Below, piece after piece: positions 33,805-42,522 of a DNA stretch of 64,000 bases (its first letter is position 1; every line of letters starts with the position of its first letter). The position numbers and the translations under genes were made by a program. The notes under the pieces are model-generated. The model saw only the letters and a program-made list of their open reading frames with translations, ran no database searches and was not told the DNA's origin. Source of the stretch: DATFVA01 sp963774455 (GTDB lineage: Bacteria > Bacteroidota > Ignavibacteria > Ignavibacteriales > Ignavibacteriaceae); NCBI GenBank assembly GCA_963774455.1, contig CAVZFD010000003.1:1-64000 (forward strand), read 5' to 3'.

Positions 33805-36066
33805 ATGGCTGCAAATATTGAAATGATCAAGAAAGTTTATTCGGAATACCGGAGTAAAGTTGAGACCGCCCGGAAAGTCCTTAACAGGCCGCTTACGTAT
33901 GCGGAAAAAATCCTATATACTCATTTATGGGAAGCACCCAAAAGTGAGCTAAATGGCGGAAAGGATTACGCTGAACTTGCACCCGACCGTGTAGCGATGC
34001 AGGATGCAACAGCGCAGATGGCACTTCTCCAGTTTATGTCTGCCGGAAGAAAAACTACGGCTGTTCCCTCAACCGTTCACTGTGATCACCTGATCCAGGC
34101 GCAGGTTGGTGCAAAAGACGATCTTCTGAGAGCCACCGGGGAGAACAAAGAAGTTTATGATTTCCTCGAAAGCGTATCCGCGAAATACGGAATCGGTTTC
34201 TGGAAACCGGGTGCCGGTATCATTCATCAGGTTATACTTGAAAACTATGCATTCCCCGGCGGAATGATGATTGGAACGGATTCCCACACCCCTAATGCCG
34301 GTGGTTTAGGAATGATTGCAATAGGAGTTGGCGGAGCTGATGCTGTGGACGTTATGGCAGGAATGCCCTGGGAACTGAAATGGCCGAAACTCATTGGAGT
34401 TAAGCTTACAGGAAGAATGAATGGCTGGACCTCTGCGAAGGATATTATCCTCAAATTATCAGGGATACTTACAGTTAAGGGAGGAACCGGAGCAATAGTA
34501 GAATATTTCGGTGATGGAACAACAAGTATTTCGTGTACGGGGAAAGGTACCATATGCAATATGGGTGCTGAAATCGGGGCTACAACTTCAGTTTTTCCTT
34601 TCGATGAAAAGATGGCAGCCTATCTTCGTATTACAGATCGTGCTGATGTTACTGCACTTGCAGAAGGTCTCGCGGATGTACTTACGGCCGATGATGAAGT
34701 TATGAAGAACCCTGAAAGATACTTCAACCAGATAATAGAAATAAATCTCAGCGAACTTGAGCCTCATATTAACGGTCCGTTCACCCCCGATAAGGCCTGG
34801 CCGATCTCAAAAATGAAAGAAGCAGTTAAGGAGAACGGTTATCCCGAAAAAATCAGTGTAGCTCTCATAGGAAGCTGTACAAATTCGAGCTATGAAGATA
34901 TCGACAGATCGGCGAGTATTGCAAAACAGGCGATTGAAAAAGGTCTGAAGATAAAATCTCAATTTACCGTTACACCAGGTTCCGAGCAGGTAAGATCAAC
35001 TATTGAACGGGACGGTCAGCTTAAGACACTGGAAGATTTCGGAGGATTAATTTTAGCAAATGCCTGCGGGCCCTGTATAGGAATGTGGAAGCGAATGGAT
35101 GTTAAAACAGGCGAGAAAAACACGATTGTTACTTCCTTCAACAGGAATTTTGCAAAAAGAAATGACGGTAATCCTGAAACACTGGCCTTTGTTGCGAGTC
35201 CTGAACTTACTACAGCCCTTGCTATTGCAGGAAAGCTTACCTTTAACCCTTTAACAGACAAACTAGAGAATGAAAAAGGAGAGATGGTAAAACTGGATCC
35301 TCCGGTAGGACAGGAATTACCTCCGAGAGGATTCGATAAAGGTGTAGAAGGATTTATTGCTCCTTCAAAGGATGGAAGTGATATCCAGGTTAAAGTTGAT
35401 CCTGACAGCGAAAGACTCCAGCTTTTAAAACCATTTGAACCCTGGAACGGTAAAGATCTTGAAGACCTCCCTGTTCTTCTGAAAGCAAAAGGCAAATGTA
35501 CAACGGACCATATTTCAATGGCCGGTCCCTGGTTAAGATTCAGGGGACACCTCAATAATATTTCAAACAATATGTTTATAGGTGCCATCAACGCTTTTAC
35601 AGGTGAAGCAGGAAAAGTAAAGAACACATTCACCGGTGAATACAAATCTATTCCGGATGTTGCCCGTGAATACAAAGCCAAAGGCGTTAACTGGGTTGTC
35701 ATCGGGGACGAAAACTACGGTGAAGGTTCAAGTCGTGAACATGCAGCAATGGAACCCCGGTTCCTGGGAGGCAGAGCTATAATTGTAAAAAGCTTTGCAA
35801 GGATACACGAGACAAACCTGAAGAAGCAGGGAATGCTGCCGCTAACATTTGCGAATGCGGCTGATTATGATAAAATCCGCGAGGATGATAAGGTTAGTAT
35901 TGTGGGATTAAAGGACCTTGCTCCTGAAAAACAATTGAAGTTAGTCGTAAAGCATAGTGATGGTAAAACAGATGAAATAATGCTTAATCAAACAATGAAT
36001 GATGCCCAGATAAAATGGTTCAAAGCGGGAAGTGCCCTGAATCTTATTGCTGAAATGAATAAGTAA
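33805..36066 (+). CDS. acnA: Aconitate hydratase
   Basis: 753 residues, the mitochondrial-type aconitase length. The three [4Fe-4S] ligands are C358 (LIGSCTNSSYEDIDRSAS), C421 and C424 (NACGPCIGMW). Substrate-binding motifs include DSHTPNAGGLGM at 159-170 and the C-terminal swivel domain GDENYGEGSSREHAAMEPRFLGGRAIIVKSFARIHETN. It interconverts citrate and isocitrate in the TCA cycle. It is divergent from the NtrC-type gene across a 151-bp gap and its Fe-S cluster would be supplied by the suf system in the same window. The symbol denotes the enzyme; subtype naming varies. Confidence 0.95.
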   Translation: MAANIEMIKKVYSEYRSKVETARKVLNRPLTYAEKILYTHLWEAPKSELNGGKDYAELAPDRVAMQDATAQMALLQFMSAGRKTTAVPSTVHCDHLIQAQVGAKDDLLRATGENKEVYDFLESVSAKYGIGFWKPGAGIIHQVILENYAFPGGMMIGTDSHTPNAGGLGMIAIGVGGADAVDVMAGMPWELKWPKLIGVKLTGRMNGWTSAKDIILKLSGILTVKGGTGAIVEYFGDGTTSISCTGKGTICNMGAEIGATTSVFPFDEKMAAYLRITDRADVTALAEGLADVLTADDEVMKNPERYFNQIIEINLSELEPHINGPFTPDKAWPISKMKEAVKENGYPEKISVALIGSCTNSSYEDIDRSASIAKQAIEKGLKIKSQFTVTPGSEQVRSTIERDGQLKTLEDFGGLILANACGPCIGMWKRMDVKTGEKNTIVTSFNRNFAKRNDGNPETLAFVASPELTTALAIAGKLTFNPLTDKLENEKGEMVKLDPPVGQELPPRGFDKGVEGFIAPSKDGSDIQVKVDPDSERLQLLKPFEPWNGKDLEDLPVLLKAKGKCTTDHISMAGPWLRFRGHLNNISNNMFIGAINAFTGEAGKVKNTFTGEYKSIPDVAREYKAKGVNWVVIGDENYGEGSSREHAAMEPRFLGGRAIIVKSFARIHETNLKKQGMLPLTFANAADYDKIREDDKVSIVGLKDLAPEKQLKLVVKHSDGKTDEIMLNQTMNDAQIKWFKAGSALNLIAEMNK

Positions 36067-36104
36067 TTATTTTGATTTTAATAAATTAGACCATAGGTGA
36101 TGTA

Positions 36105-36310
36105 ATGAAAGAAATAAGTTTTGTGGTATGGAAAGAAGATAAATATTATGTCTCTAAATGTTTAAATGTTGAAGTATCATCTTCTGGCGAAACAATTGAT
36201 GAAGCTGTGAAAATTTTAAAGAGGCTGTAGAACTTTATTTTGAAAACGAAAACCTGGAATTTGTTCAGATAGATTCAGTCATCGTTGGTAAAGAAAAAGT
36301 TTATGCCTAG
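36105..36310 (+). pseudogene. hicB: HicB-like antitoxin, frameshifted
   Basis: From the ATG at 36105 the frame reads MKEISFVVWKEDKYYVSKCLNVEVSSSGETIDEAVK, then ends in a stop after ILKRL. Shifting by one base at about 36218 restores FKEAVELYFENENLEFVQIDSVIVGKEKVYA up to TAG 36308-36310. This is the HicB fold ('EAxxNxxEAVELYxE'). One lost base inactivates it. Confidence 0.75.
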
Positions 36311-36521
36311 GCTTTATTCTTCACGTGAAATCTAAAAAGTTTTAAAAAAAATTTGCATATGATTAGTATCTCAAAAAGGATCGCATGGTAAATTTAAAAA
36401 TGCAAAAGGTGATATTGTAATTTTACCAATGAAAAAAAAAGAAATTCCGATTGGAACCTTTCGAAGCATTTTACGACAAATGCATATTACACAGGAAGAA
36501 TTCATAACATCTTTGAAATAA
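36303..36521 (+). pseudogene. hicA: HicA-like mRNA-interferase toxin, decayed
   Basis: Begins MPRLYSSREI at 36303, overlapping the hicB end as in intact hicBA pairs, then a premature stop and a frameshift, then VSQKGSHGKFKNAKGDIVILPM and KKKEIPIGTFRSILRQMHITQEEFITSLK to TAA 36519-36521. The catalytic GSH(G)K histidine is still readable. HicA cleaves mRNA in translation; this copy cannot be made intact. Confidence 0.75.
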
Positions 36522-36540
36522 TACCTGAGTCAAAGAATTC

Positions 36541-36569
36541 AAGGGAGCAGGTTTCTGTTCCCTTTTTTT
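36541..36569 (+). terminator. Rho-independent terminator after hicBA remnant
   Basis: AAGGGAGCAG / CTGTTCCCTT, a 10-bp stem with one G-T pair, loop GTTT, followed by a run of T. It lies 19 bp after the hicA stop. Confidence 0.8.
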
Positions 36570-36621
36570 ATCAATTTTATTTTTAATCCGGCTGGAAAAA
36601 ATCATAACACATCAGGGATAA

Positions 36622-38658
36622 ATGAAAAAAAATAAAAATATAAACAAGGATACAAAAATCAATTCGAAAAAAAGAGGGAATGATAGTATTGGCATTGATA
36701 TTTTACTACTCATATCCTTGATCATTATATTCATATTTATCATGAATAATGTAAATCATATTCAGGATGATGCTTTTATTTCCTTTAGATACATTAAAAA
36801 CTTCATTGAAGGGCACGGTCTTGTTTTTAATATTGGGGAAAGAGTGGAAGGGTATACTAATTTTCTGTGGACAATGATATTAATTGTACCTGCTTTATTG
36901 AAAATAAACATCGTAAGTTTCTCTGAAATTTTATCTTCTTTTTTTGGAATTGCCACATTATGTATCACTTTTTTAATATCTAAATTAATTAATCAAAAGT
37001 ATCAGGATAAAAACTACCCAAATAAATCTTCGATATTATTAAATTTTGTGCCGGTTTTTTTACTTACTTTTACAGGGGCATTCTCATACTGGGCTTCCAG
37101 CGGAATGGAAACAAGTTTTTTCATTTTCCTGGTTTTAACAGGAATATATTTTTATATAAAAAATAATAATGCCAATAATTTAAATTTCTATACGCCTGTT
37201 TTTATTGCTTTATCCGCATTGACCCGTCCGGAAGGTATTTTATTTTTTTTAATAATATATATTCACAAAGTATTGTTCATAGCGATTGAACAGAGAAAGA
37301 TAAAATCTCCACGAAAAATATTTTCACAAAAATATCTTGTTGAAGTTTCTATTTTTATAATACCCGTTATTGTTCAGACTATTTTTCGGTTGTTGTACTA
37401 TGGTTATCCTTTTCCAAACACATACTACGCGAAAGTTACTTATGGATTTTCAACTTTTGGTCGCGGAATAGAGTACCTTTTATCATTTAATCAGGATTAC
37501 CTGCTTTACGGAATCATTTTTGTTTTGCCAATTATTTTGCTAATAAAAAGAAAATTTGATTTTGTAACCTCTCTGTTTTATTTAATCATTTTTATTTATT
37601 CTCTATATGTTGTAATTATAGGAGGAGATGTCTTATCCTTGCATCGATTCTGGCTGGTAATATTACCACTCATTTATATTCTTTGGGGGATGTTTTTGAA
37701 GGAGGTAATTATCCTAAGCAATGAGAAAAAACTTTTACCGGCGAACAGTGCCACAATGATTTTACTAACAATTTCAATTGCCATCGGAGCTTATAATTAT
37801 TTACACTGCAAGGATAAAATTAGTGGTATAAGGGATAATGAAATTGCTCTGGTAAACCAATTTAAAATGCAGGCAAGTGTAATAAACAGACTGGAACAGA
37901 TCAGAAACAGAAGGCTTACAATAGCTGTTTCAACTATAGGATCACTTTCTTATTATACGGATGCTACAGTAATTGATATGCTGGGACTTACAGATGCATA
38001 TGTTGCACATAATCCGGAATTTATTCCGGAAATATCAAATGACCATTCTATTTCATGGAAGGAAAAAAAATATAATTCATCTTATATAATTTCACGTAAA
38101 CCAGACTATATTTTATTCTCTACAGGAAGCAAGCCAAGCGCATACGCAGAAAGAGCTTTATTTACCAACAATAAGTTCTTTTATTTTTATTATATTCAAT
38201 TTATACCGAGGCCCTCTGCAATTCACCTATATTATTATTCGCGAAAGACAAAAGAACAGTTAAAATTAACAAATCCGGATATTTTGTCAGCAAAAATTAA
38301 TCATGGCTGGGTGGATGATTATGTGAATCTTTTTCAATCTCTCCATATTTATCAGAGAAGCAAAACCCTGGCAGATTTAAATTCAGTAATAAATGATTTC
38401 AACCAGTCTGTTAAATCTGCTCCTTCTTTTTTTGCTGATGATTACAGGATACTTGGGGATGCTTATTTTATAGCCGGTGATATTACTGAAGCTCAGAAAA
38501 TATATAATAAAGCTCTGGCAATAGATTCTCTCAATGTACTTTCTTACTTGGGTCTTGGCAGGATTTATCAAAATAAAAATGAAACAAAAGCAGCAGATTT
38601 TTATGCTAAAGAGATGCAAATAAAAGGTCTCGTGGTAAATGAATTCATTTACAGGTAA
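36622..38658 (+). CDS. GT-C membrane glycosyltransferase-like protein with C-terminal TPR
   Basis: 678 residues with a lysine-rich N-terminus, about ten membrane helices, and the loop 'HIQDDAFISFRYIKNFIEGHGLVFNIGERVEGYTNFLWTM' after helix 1. The DD and the VEGYTNFLW pattern are typical of GT-C enzymes of the AftB-like group that use polyprenyl-phosphate sugars. After a periplasmic region, residues about 600-670 form two TPR units (DDYRILGDAYFIAGDITEAQKIYNKALAI; VLSYLGLGRIYQNKN). The TPR part may dock the acceptor protein or polymer. It is lower in GC than its neighbours, hinting at transfer. Confidence 0.75.
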   Translation: MKKNKNINKDTKINSKKRGNDSIGIDILLLISLIIIFIFIMNNVNHIQDDAFISFRYIKNFIEGHGLVFNIGERVEGYTNFLWTMILIVPALLKINIVSFSEILSSFFGIATLCITFLISKLINQKYQDKNYPNKSSILLNFVPVFLLTFTGAFSYWASSGMETSFFIFLVLTGIYFYIKNNNANNLNFYTPVFIALSALTRPEGILFFLIIYIHKVLFIAIEQRKIKSPRKIFSQKYLVEVSIFIIPVIVQTIFRLLYYGYPFPNTYYAKVTYGFSTFGRGIEYLLSFNQDYLLYGIIFVLPIILLIKRKFDFVTSLFYLIIFIYSLYVVIIGGDVLSLHRFWLVILPLIYILWGMFLKEVIILSNEKKLLPANSATMILLTISIAIGAYNYLHCKDKISGIRDNEIALVNQFKMQASVINRLEQIRNRRLTIAVSTIGSLSYYTDATVIDMLGLTDAYVAHNPEFIPEISNDHSISWKEKKYNSSYIISRKPDYILFSTGSKPSAYAERALFTNNKFFYFYYIQFIPRPSAIHLYYYSRKTKEQLKLTNPDILSAKINHGWVDDYVNLFQSLHIYQRSKTLADLNSVINDFNQSVKSAPSFFADDYRILGDAYFIAGDITEAQKIYNKALAIDSLNVLSYLGLGRIYQNKNETKAADFYAKEMQIKGLVVNEFIYR

Positions 38659-38781
38659 TCTAACTCTTTTGGGATGAATAAAATTATCAAACATAAAAAA
38701 TCGAAAATCTCATTCAGAAAAAATTGAAAATGCACTTTTGCATATGTTGAATTTGTTTATTTTCACCCCTATTTTTTCACA

Positions 38782-40884
38782 ATGATATTTCTAAACCCTG
38801 CGGTATTATTCGGCTTATTGGCAGCCAGCATCCCTGTACTGATTCATCTCTTAAATCTAAAGAAACTTAAGAAGATAGAATTCAGTACTCTTTCCTTTTT
38901 AAAAGAGCTCCAGAAGAATAAGATCAGGAAACTGAAACTGAAGCAGTGGCTTCTGCTTGCTTTAAGGGTTTTGATCATTCTATTGGTTGTAACAGCGTTT
39001 GCGAGACCAACCTTGAAAGGTGTTGCTCTGGGAGGTACAACTTCCGCTGCAAAAACAACGTCAGTATTCATACTCGATGATACTTTCAGTATGTCCGCCG
39101 TCGGTCCGAATGGCTCCTACTTTAATCAGGCCAGGCAGACAATTATTGACCTTTTGAATAACCTGCAGGAAGGTGATGAAGCTGCCCTTGTACTCGTATC
39201 CGACCAGGGAAATGAGGAGATAAAGCCTACTTTAAACCTTTCTGAATTCCGGAAACAGGTCAGGGAGACAGATATTTCTTTTTCCAGCGGTACGTTAAAT
39301 CATTCTATTATAAGAGCCGGTGAAATTCTGAACAATTCAAGGAATTTTAACAAAGAGATTTACCTGTTATCCGATTTTCAGAAAACAAGACTGCAAGAGG
39401 AAAGCTCCCTTCCTGATCTCAGCCGTCTGCTAAATGATAAAATAAAGCTTTATACTTTTGATTTTTCCGGGAAAGATATCTACAACCTCGGCATAGATAA
39501 ATTCGATGTTCTCACCCGGATTTTTGAAAAAGATAAGCCTGTTAGTTTCGAGGCAGCAATTACTAATTATTCCGAACGTCAAGCCGATAATGCGGTTGTC
39601 TCACTATTTATCGACGGAAAAAGAAGTGCCCAGCAGAGTATTTCTCTTTCTCCGGGCGAATCAAAGTCAATTAATATGGAAGCTGCTGCCAAAACATCAG
39701 GATATATTGATGCTCTTGCAGAGCTTGAAGATGATGATATTCTTCAGGATAATAAAAGATATACAAACTTTTTTATACCCGATAAAATTCCTGCCGCGGT
39801 TTTCTATGACAGCCAGGCGGATATAAAGTTTATTGAAACAGCCTTGAATCTTTCCGGCGAGGCTGGTACGATTAAATTAACTGAAAAGAATTTAAACCAG
39901 CTCTCATCGTTTGATCTTTCACAGTTCGGTGTTGTTATTATCGATGGTGCTGAAAACATATCCGACATTGAGAGGCTGAAAACTTATGTTGAAAACGGAG
40001 GGGGTCTTTTCCTGGTTCCGGGTGAGAATACCTCCGTCACTGATTTTGCAAAAATAACTTCCGGACTCGGTCTTCCCGTTCCAACTGGTGCAACCGGAAA
40101 AATAAATGAGACAGGCAATGCAGTTGCCTTCGAAAAAGTAGAGTACGATCATCCTCTGTTCAGAAACATTTTCTCTTCATCAGATACTAAAAAACTGCAG
40201 TCGCCTGATATTTATTATCATTATAATATTTCCACAAAGGGTAAGGGGATAAATGTTATTACACTGACAGACGGAACATCATTCCTGAGCGATTATAAAA
40301 TCGGCAAGGGCAGGGTGCTGTTATTAAATACTTCACCTGTGTTAAGCTGGAGCAATTTCCCGCTTAAGAATATCTTCGCCCCTTTAGTGCTTAAGTCTGT
40401 TTTTTATCTTGCGTCTAAAGACAAACCCGAAAATGAATACTTCGCCGGCCAGCCCGTTACTGTTTCTCTTTCCGGTGTAGTACTTCCACAGGTTAAAGTT
40501 GAACGGCCGGATAAGACAGGAGAACTTATAAACCTTGAAAAATCCGGAAGTCTGAATTTTGTATCATATAACAAAACAGATCTTACCGGTAATTATAAAT
40601 TTTACTCGGGACAAAAAGATATCGCAGAGATTTCGGTTAATGCTGATCCCAGAGAATCGGTTACGCAATATCTTACAAGCGGTGATTTTGAGAAATATCT
40701 TGATGAAATTCATTTCAAGGGAAAACATATATCAATTCAGGGAAATGAAAATCCCTCTGAGATAGTGATGCAGTCGAGATTCGGTTCAGAATTATGGAGA
40801 ATATTTTTAATTGCAGCGCTCATAACTGCAATGGTGGAAATGGCAATATCCAGAAGCGCTAAACGTGACCTTGTTAGTATCTGA
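38782..40884 (+). CDS. BatA/VWA-domain membrane protein
   Basis: 700 residues. The N-terminal two-helix BatA domain is unmistakable: MIFLNPAVLFGLLAASIPVLIHLLNLKKLKKIEFSTLSFLKELQKNK. A von Willebrand A domain follows at about 90-260 with a MIDAS-like motif LDDTFSMS (Thr replaces the usual Ser). Then come Ig-like and DUF4350-like parts and a C-terminal helix near 675-692. BatA-type proteins occur beside DUF4159/DUF4175 genes in this phylum; here those two are 10 kb away (51250-55290). Function is unknown; MoxR-linked periplasmic chaperone roles have been proposed for the family. Confidence 0.85.
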   Translation: MIFLNPAVLFGLLAASIPVLIHLLNLKKLKKIEFSTLSFLKELQKNKIRKLKLKQWLLLALRVLIILLVVTAFARPTLKGVALGGTTSAAKTTSVFILDDTFSMSAVGPNGSYFNQARQTIIDLLNNLQEGDEAALVLVSDQGNEEIKPTLNLSEFRKQVRETDISFSSGTLNHSIIRAGEILNNSRNFNKEIYLLSDFQKTRLQEESSLPDLSRLLNDKIKLYTFDFSGKDIYNLGIDKFDVLTRIFEKDKPVSFEAAITNYSERQADNAVVSLFIDGKRSAQQSISLSPGESKSINMEAAAKTSGYIDALAELEDDDILQDNKRYTNFFIPDKIPAAVFYDSQADIKFIETALNLSGEAGTIKLTEKNLNQLSSFDLSQFGVVIIDGAENISDIERLKTYVENGGGLFLVPGENTSVTDFAKITSGLGLPVPTGATGKINETGNAVAFEKVEYDHPLFRNIFSSSDTKKLQSPDIYYHYNISTKGKGINVITLTDGTSFLSDYKIGKGRVLLLNTSPVLSWSNFPLKNIFAPLVLKSVFYLASKDKPENEYFAGQPVTVSLSGVVLPQVKVERPDKTGELINLEKSGSLNFVSYNKTDLTGNYKFYSGQKDIAEISVNADPRESVTQYLTSGDFEKYLDEIHFKGKHISIQGNENPSEIVMQSRFGSELWRIFLIAALITAMVEMAISRSAKRDLVSI

Positions 40885-40959
40885 AAGATTCACGGCAATA
40901 AATCATTGGATATTTGGTCATATTTTATTTATTATATAGTTGATGAAAAAGTTAAGTGA

Positions 40960-42225
40960 ATGATAGATATACCCTCAAAGACAAACGAAAGAGCAATATT
41001 AGCTGCGCTGGATACTAAGCATACCAGCAGGGAACTTGTCGAAGAACACCTTTCAGAACTTGAAGAACTTGCACTAACTGCAGGCGCGGAAACTGTTATG
41101 AAATTAATTCAGGACCGTCCTTCAATGGATTCTGCATTCTATATAGGTAAGGGCAAAGCCGAAGAATTGGCTTTCCTTGTTGAGCAGAATGAGATCGACC
41201 TTGTGATTTTTGATGACGACCTTACTCCCGTGCAGCTCAGGAATCTCGAGCGGCTGGTTGATAAAAAGATTATCGACAGAAGCGGGCTTATCCTTGATAT
41301 TTTTGCCTCGCGTGCAAAGACGAATGAGGCTAAAACACAGGTGGAGCTGGCACAGCTGCAGTATATGCTGCCGAGATTGACGAGAGCATGGACTCACTTA
41401 TCAAAGCAGTACGGCGGAATCGGCACCAAGGGTCCCGGTGAAACCCAGATTGAAACTGACCGTAGAATGATACGCAACAGGATCAGCCATCTTAAAGAAA
41501 AGTTAATAAAGATTGAAAAACAGAGAGATACCCAGAGTCAACAGCGGAAAGACCTGGTAAAGATTACTCTTGTGGGATATACCAACGTCGGAAAATCAAC
41601 TTTGTTTAATTTATTAACGAGTTCTGATGTATTTGCAGAGGATAAGCTCTTTGCCACACTCGATTCAACAACGCGCACCCTGGATTTCGGAAAAAAGGAA
41701 AAGCTGCTGCTTTCTGATACTGTGGGATTTATCCGGAAACTTCCTCCCAACCTGGTAGCTTCGTTTAAGAGTACTCTTAATGAGGTAAGAGAAGCCGATA
41801 TAATTCTGCACGTTATAGATATAACCCATCCTTATTTTGAAGATCAGATTGCAGTTGTAGAACAGACACTAAAGGAACTCGGAAGCGACAATAAAACACA
41901 GATAAATATCTTTAACAAAGTTGATGCACTGACAGACAGAACCAGGATAGCGTATGTAAAAAACAAGTATGCTGACAGTATCATCCTTTCGGCACAAAGA
42001 GGCATCAATGTTTCGCAGTTAAAAGAAAAGCTGGTTGAAATAACTGAATCAGCGTATGTTGTAGAGGATATTAACCTCGGTTTACATGAATCACGGAAGG
42101 CAGCAAAAATACATACGATGGCAGAAGTTATTTCCACTGATTATGACGATGAAACTATCCACATTAAATACAGGGCAAACAGGGAGAACTCAGAAAAGAT
42201 AAAGAAAATGCTTTCCCGGACTTAA
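40960..42225 (+). CDS. hflX: GTPase HflX
   Basis: 421 residues. N-terminal HflX domain (MDSAFYIGKGKAEEL, LTPVQLRNLERLVDKKIIDRSGLILDIFASRAKTNEAKTQVELAQLQY, GGIGTKGPGETQIETDRR) and a GTPase domain with G1 GYTNVGKST at 206-214, G3 DTVGFI and G4 NKVD. HflX binds the large ribosomal subunit and splits stalled ribosomes under stress. Upstream, TATAGTTG at 40935-40942 with TTTG 18 nt before it is a near match to the local promoter type. Confidence 0.95.
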   Translation: MIDIPSKTNERAILAALDTKHTSRELVEEHLSELEELALTAGAETVMKLIQDRPSMDSAFYIGKGKAEELAFLVEQNEIDLVIFDDDLTPVQLRNLERLVDKKIIDRSGLILDIFASRAKTNEAKTQVELAQLQYMLPRLTRAWTHLSKQYGGIGTKGPGETQIETDRRMIRNRISHLKEKLIKIEKQRDTQSQQRKDLVKITLVGYTNVGKSTLFNLLTSSDVFAEDKLFATLDSTTRTLDFGKKEKLLLSDTVGFIRKLPPNLVASFKSTLNEVREADIILHVIDITHPYFEDQIAVVEQTLKELGSDNKTQINIFNKVDALTDRTRIAYVKNKYADSIILSAQRGINVSQLKEKLVEITESAYVVEDINLGLHESRKAAKIHTMAEVISTDYDDETIHIKYRANRENSEKIKKMLSRT

Positions 42226-42274
42226 GTTTCTGTTAATAACTTATTATTACTTCCTATTTCTCACGCTTAATTCT

Positions 42275-42282
42275 TAAATTTG
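42275..42282 (+). promoter_or_regulatory. TAnnTTTG -7 box before the ammonia-lyase gene
   Basis: TAAATTTG, an exact TAnnTTTG, 22 bp before the ATG at 42304. The -33 region is weak. Confidence 0.45.
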
Positions 42283-42303
42283 TGAACATCTTATTATACA
42301 TCT

Positions 42304-42522
42304 ATGGGAGAAATGATGTCTATCGTACTAAATGGTTCCGGGCTAACAGTTGAAAAACTTTTAAGAATAGCCCGGTTCAATGAAAAAGTAGAACTGGATT
42401 CCGGCTCGCTTGAAAAAATTAAAGTCTGCCGTAATATGCTGGAGGAAAAACTTCAGGCACGCGAGATAATGTATGGAACGAACACAGGCATAGGTGAGTT
42501 TTCAGAAATCGTACTTGAATGA
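42304..42522 (+). pseudogene. N-terminal part of frameshifted aromatic amino acid ammonia-lyase
   Basis: 71 residues of the HAL/PAL N-terminus (VLNGSGLTVEKLLRIARFNEKVELD, YGTNTGIGEFSEIVL) run into a stop at 42520-42522. The rest of the protein continues in another frame from NDDQVKEF. Removing the G at about 42517 joins the frames into a normal 511-residue lyase, so a single base separates the halves. It may be a real mutation or a sequencing error. Confidence 0.8.
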
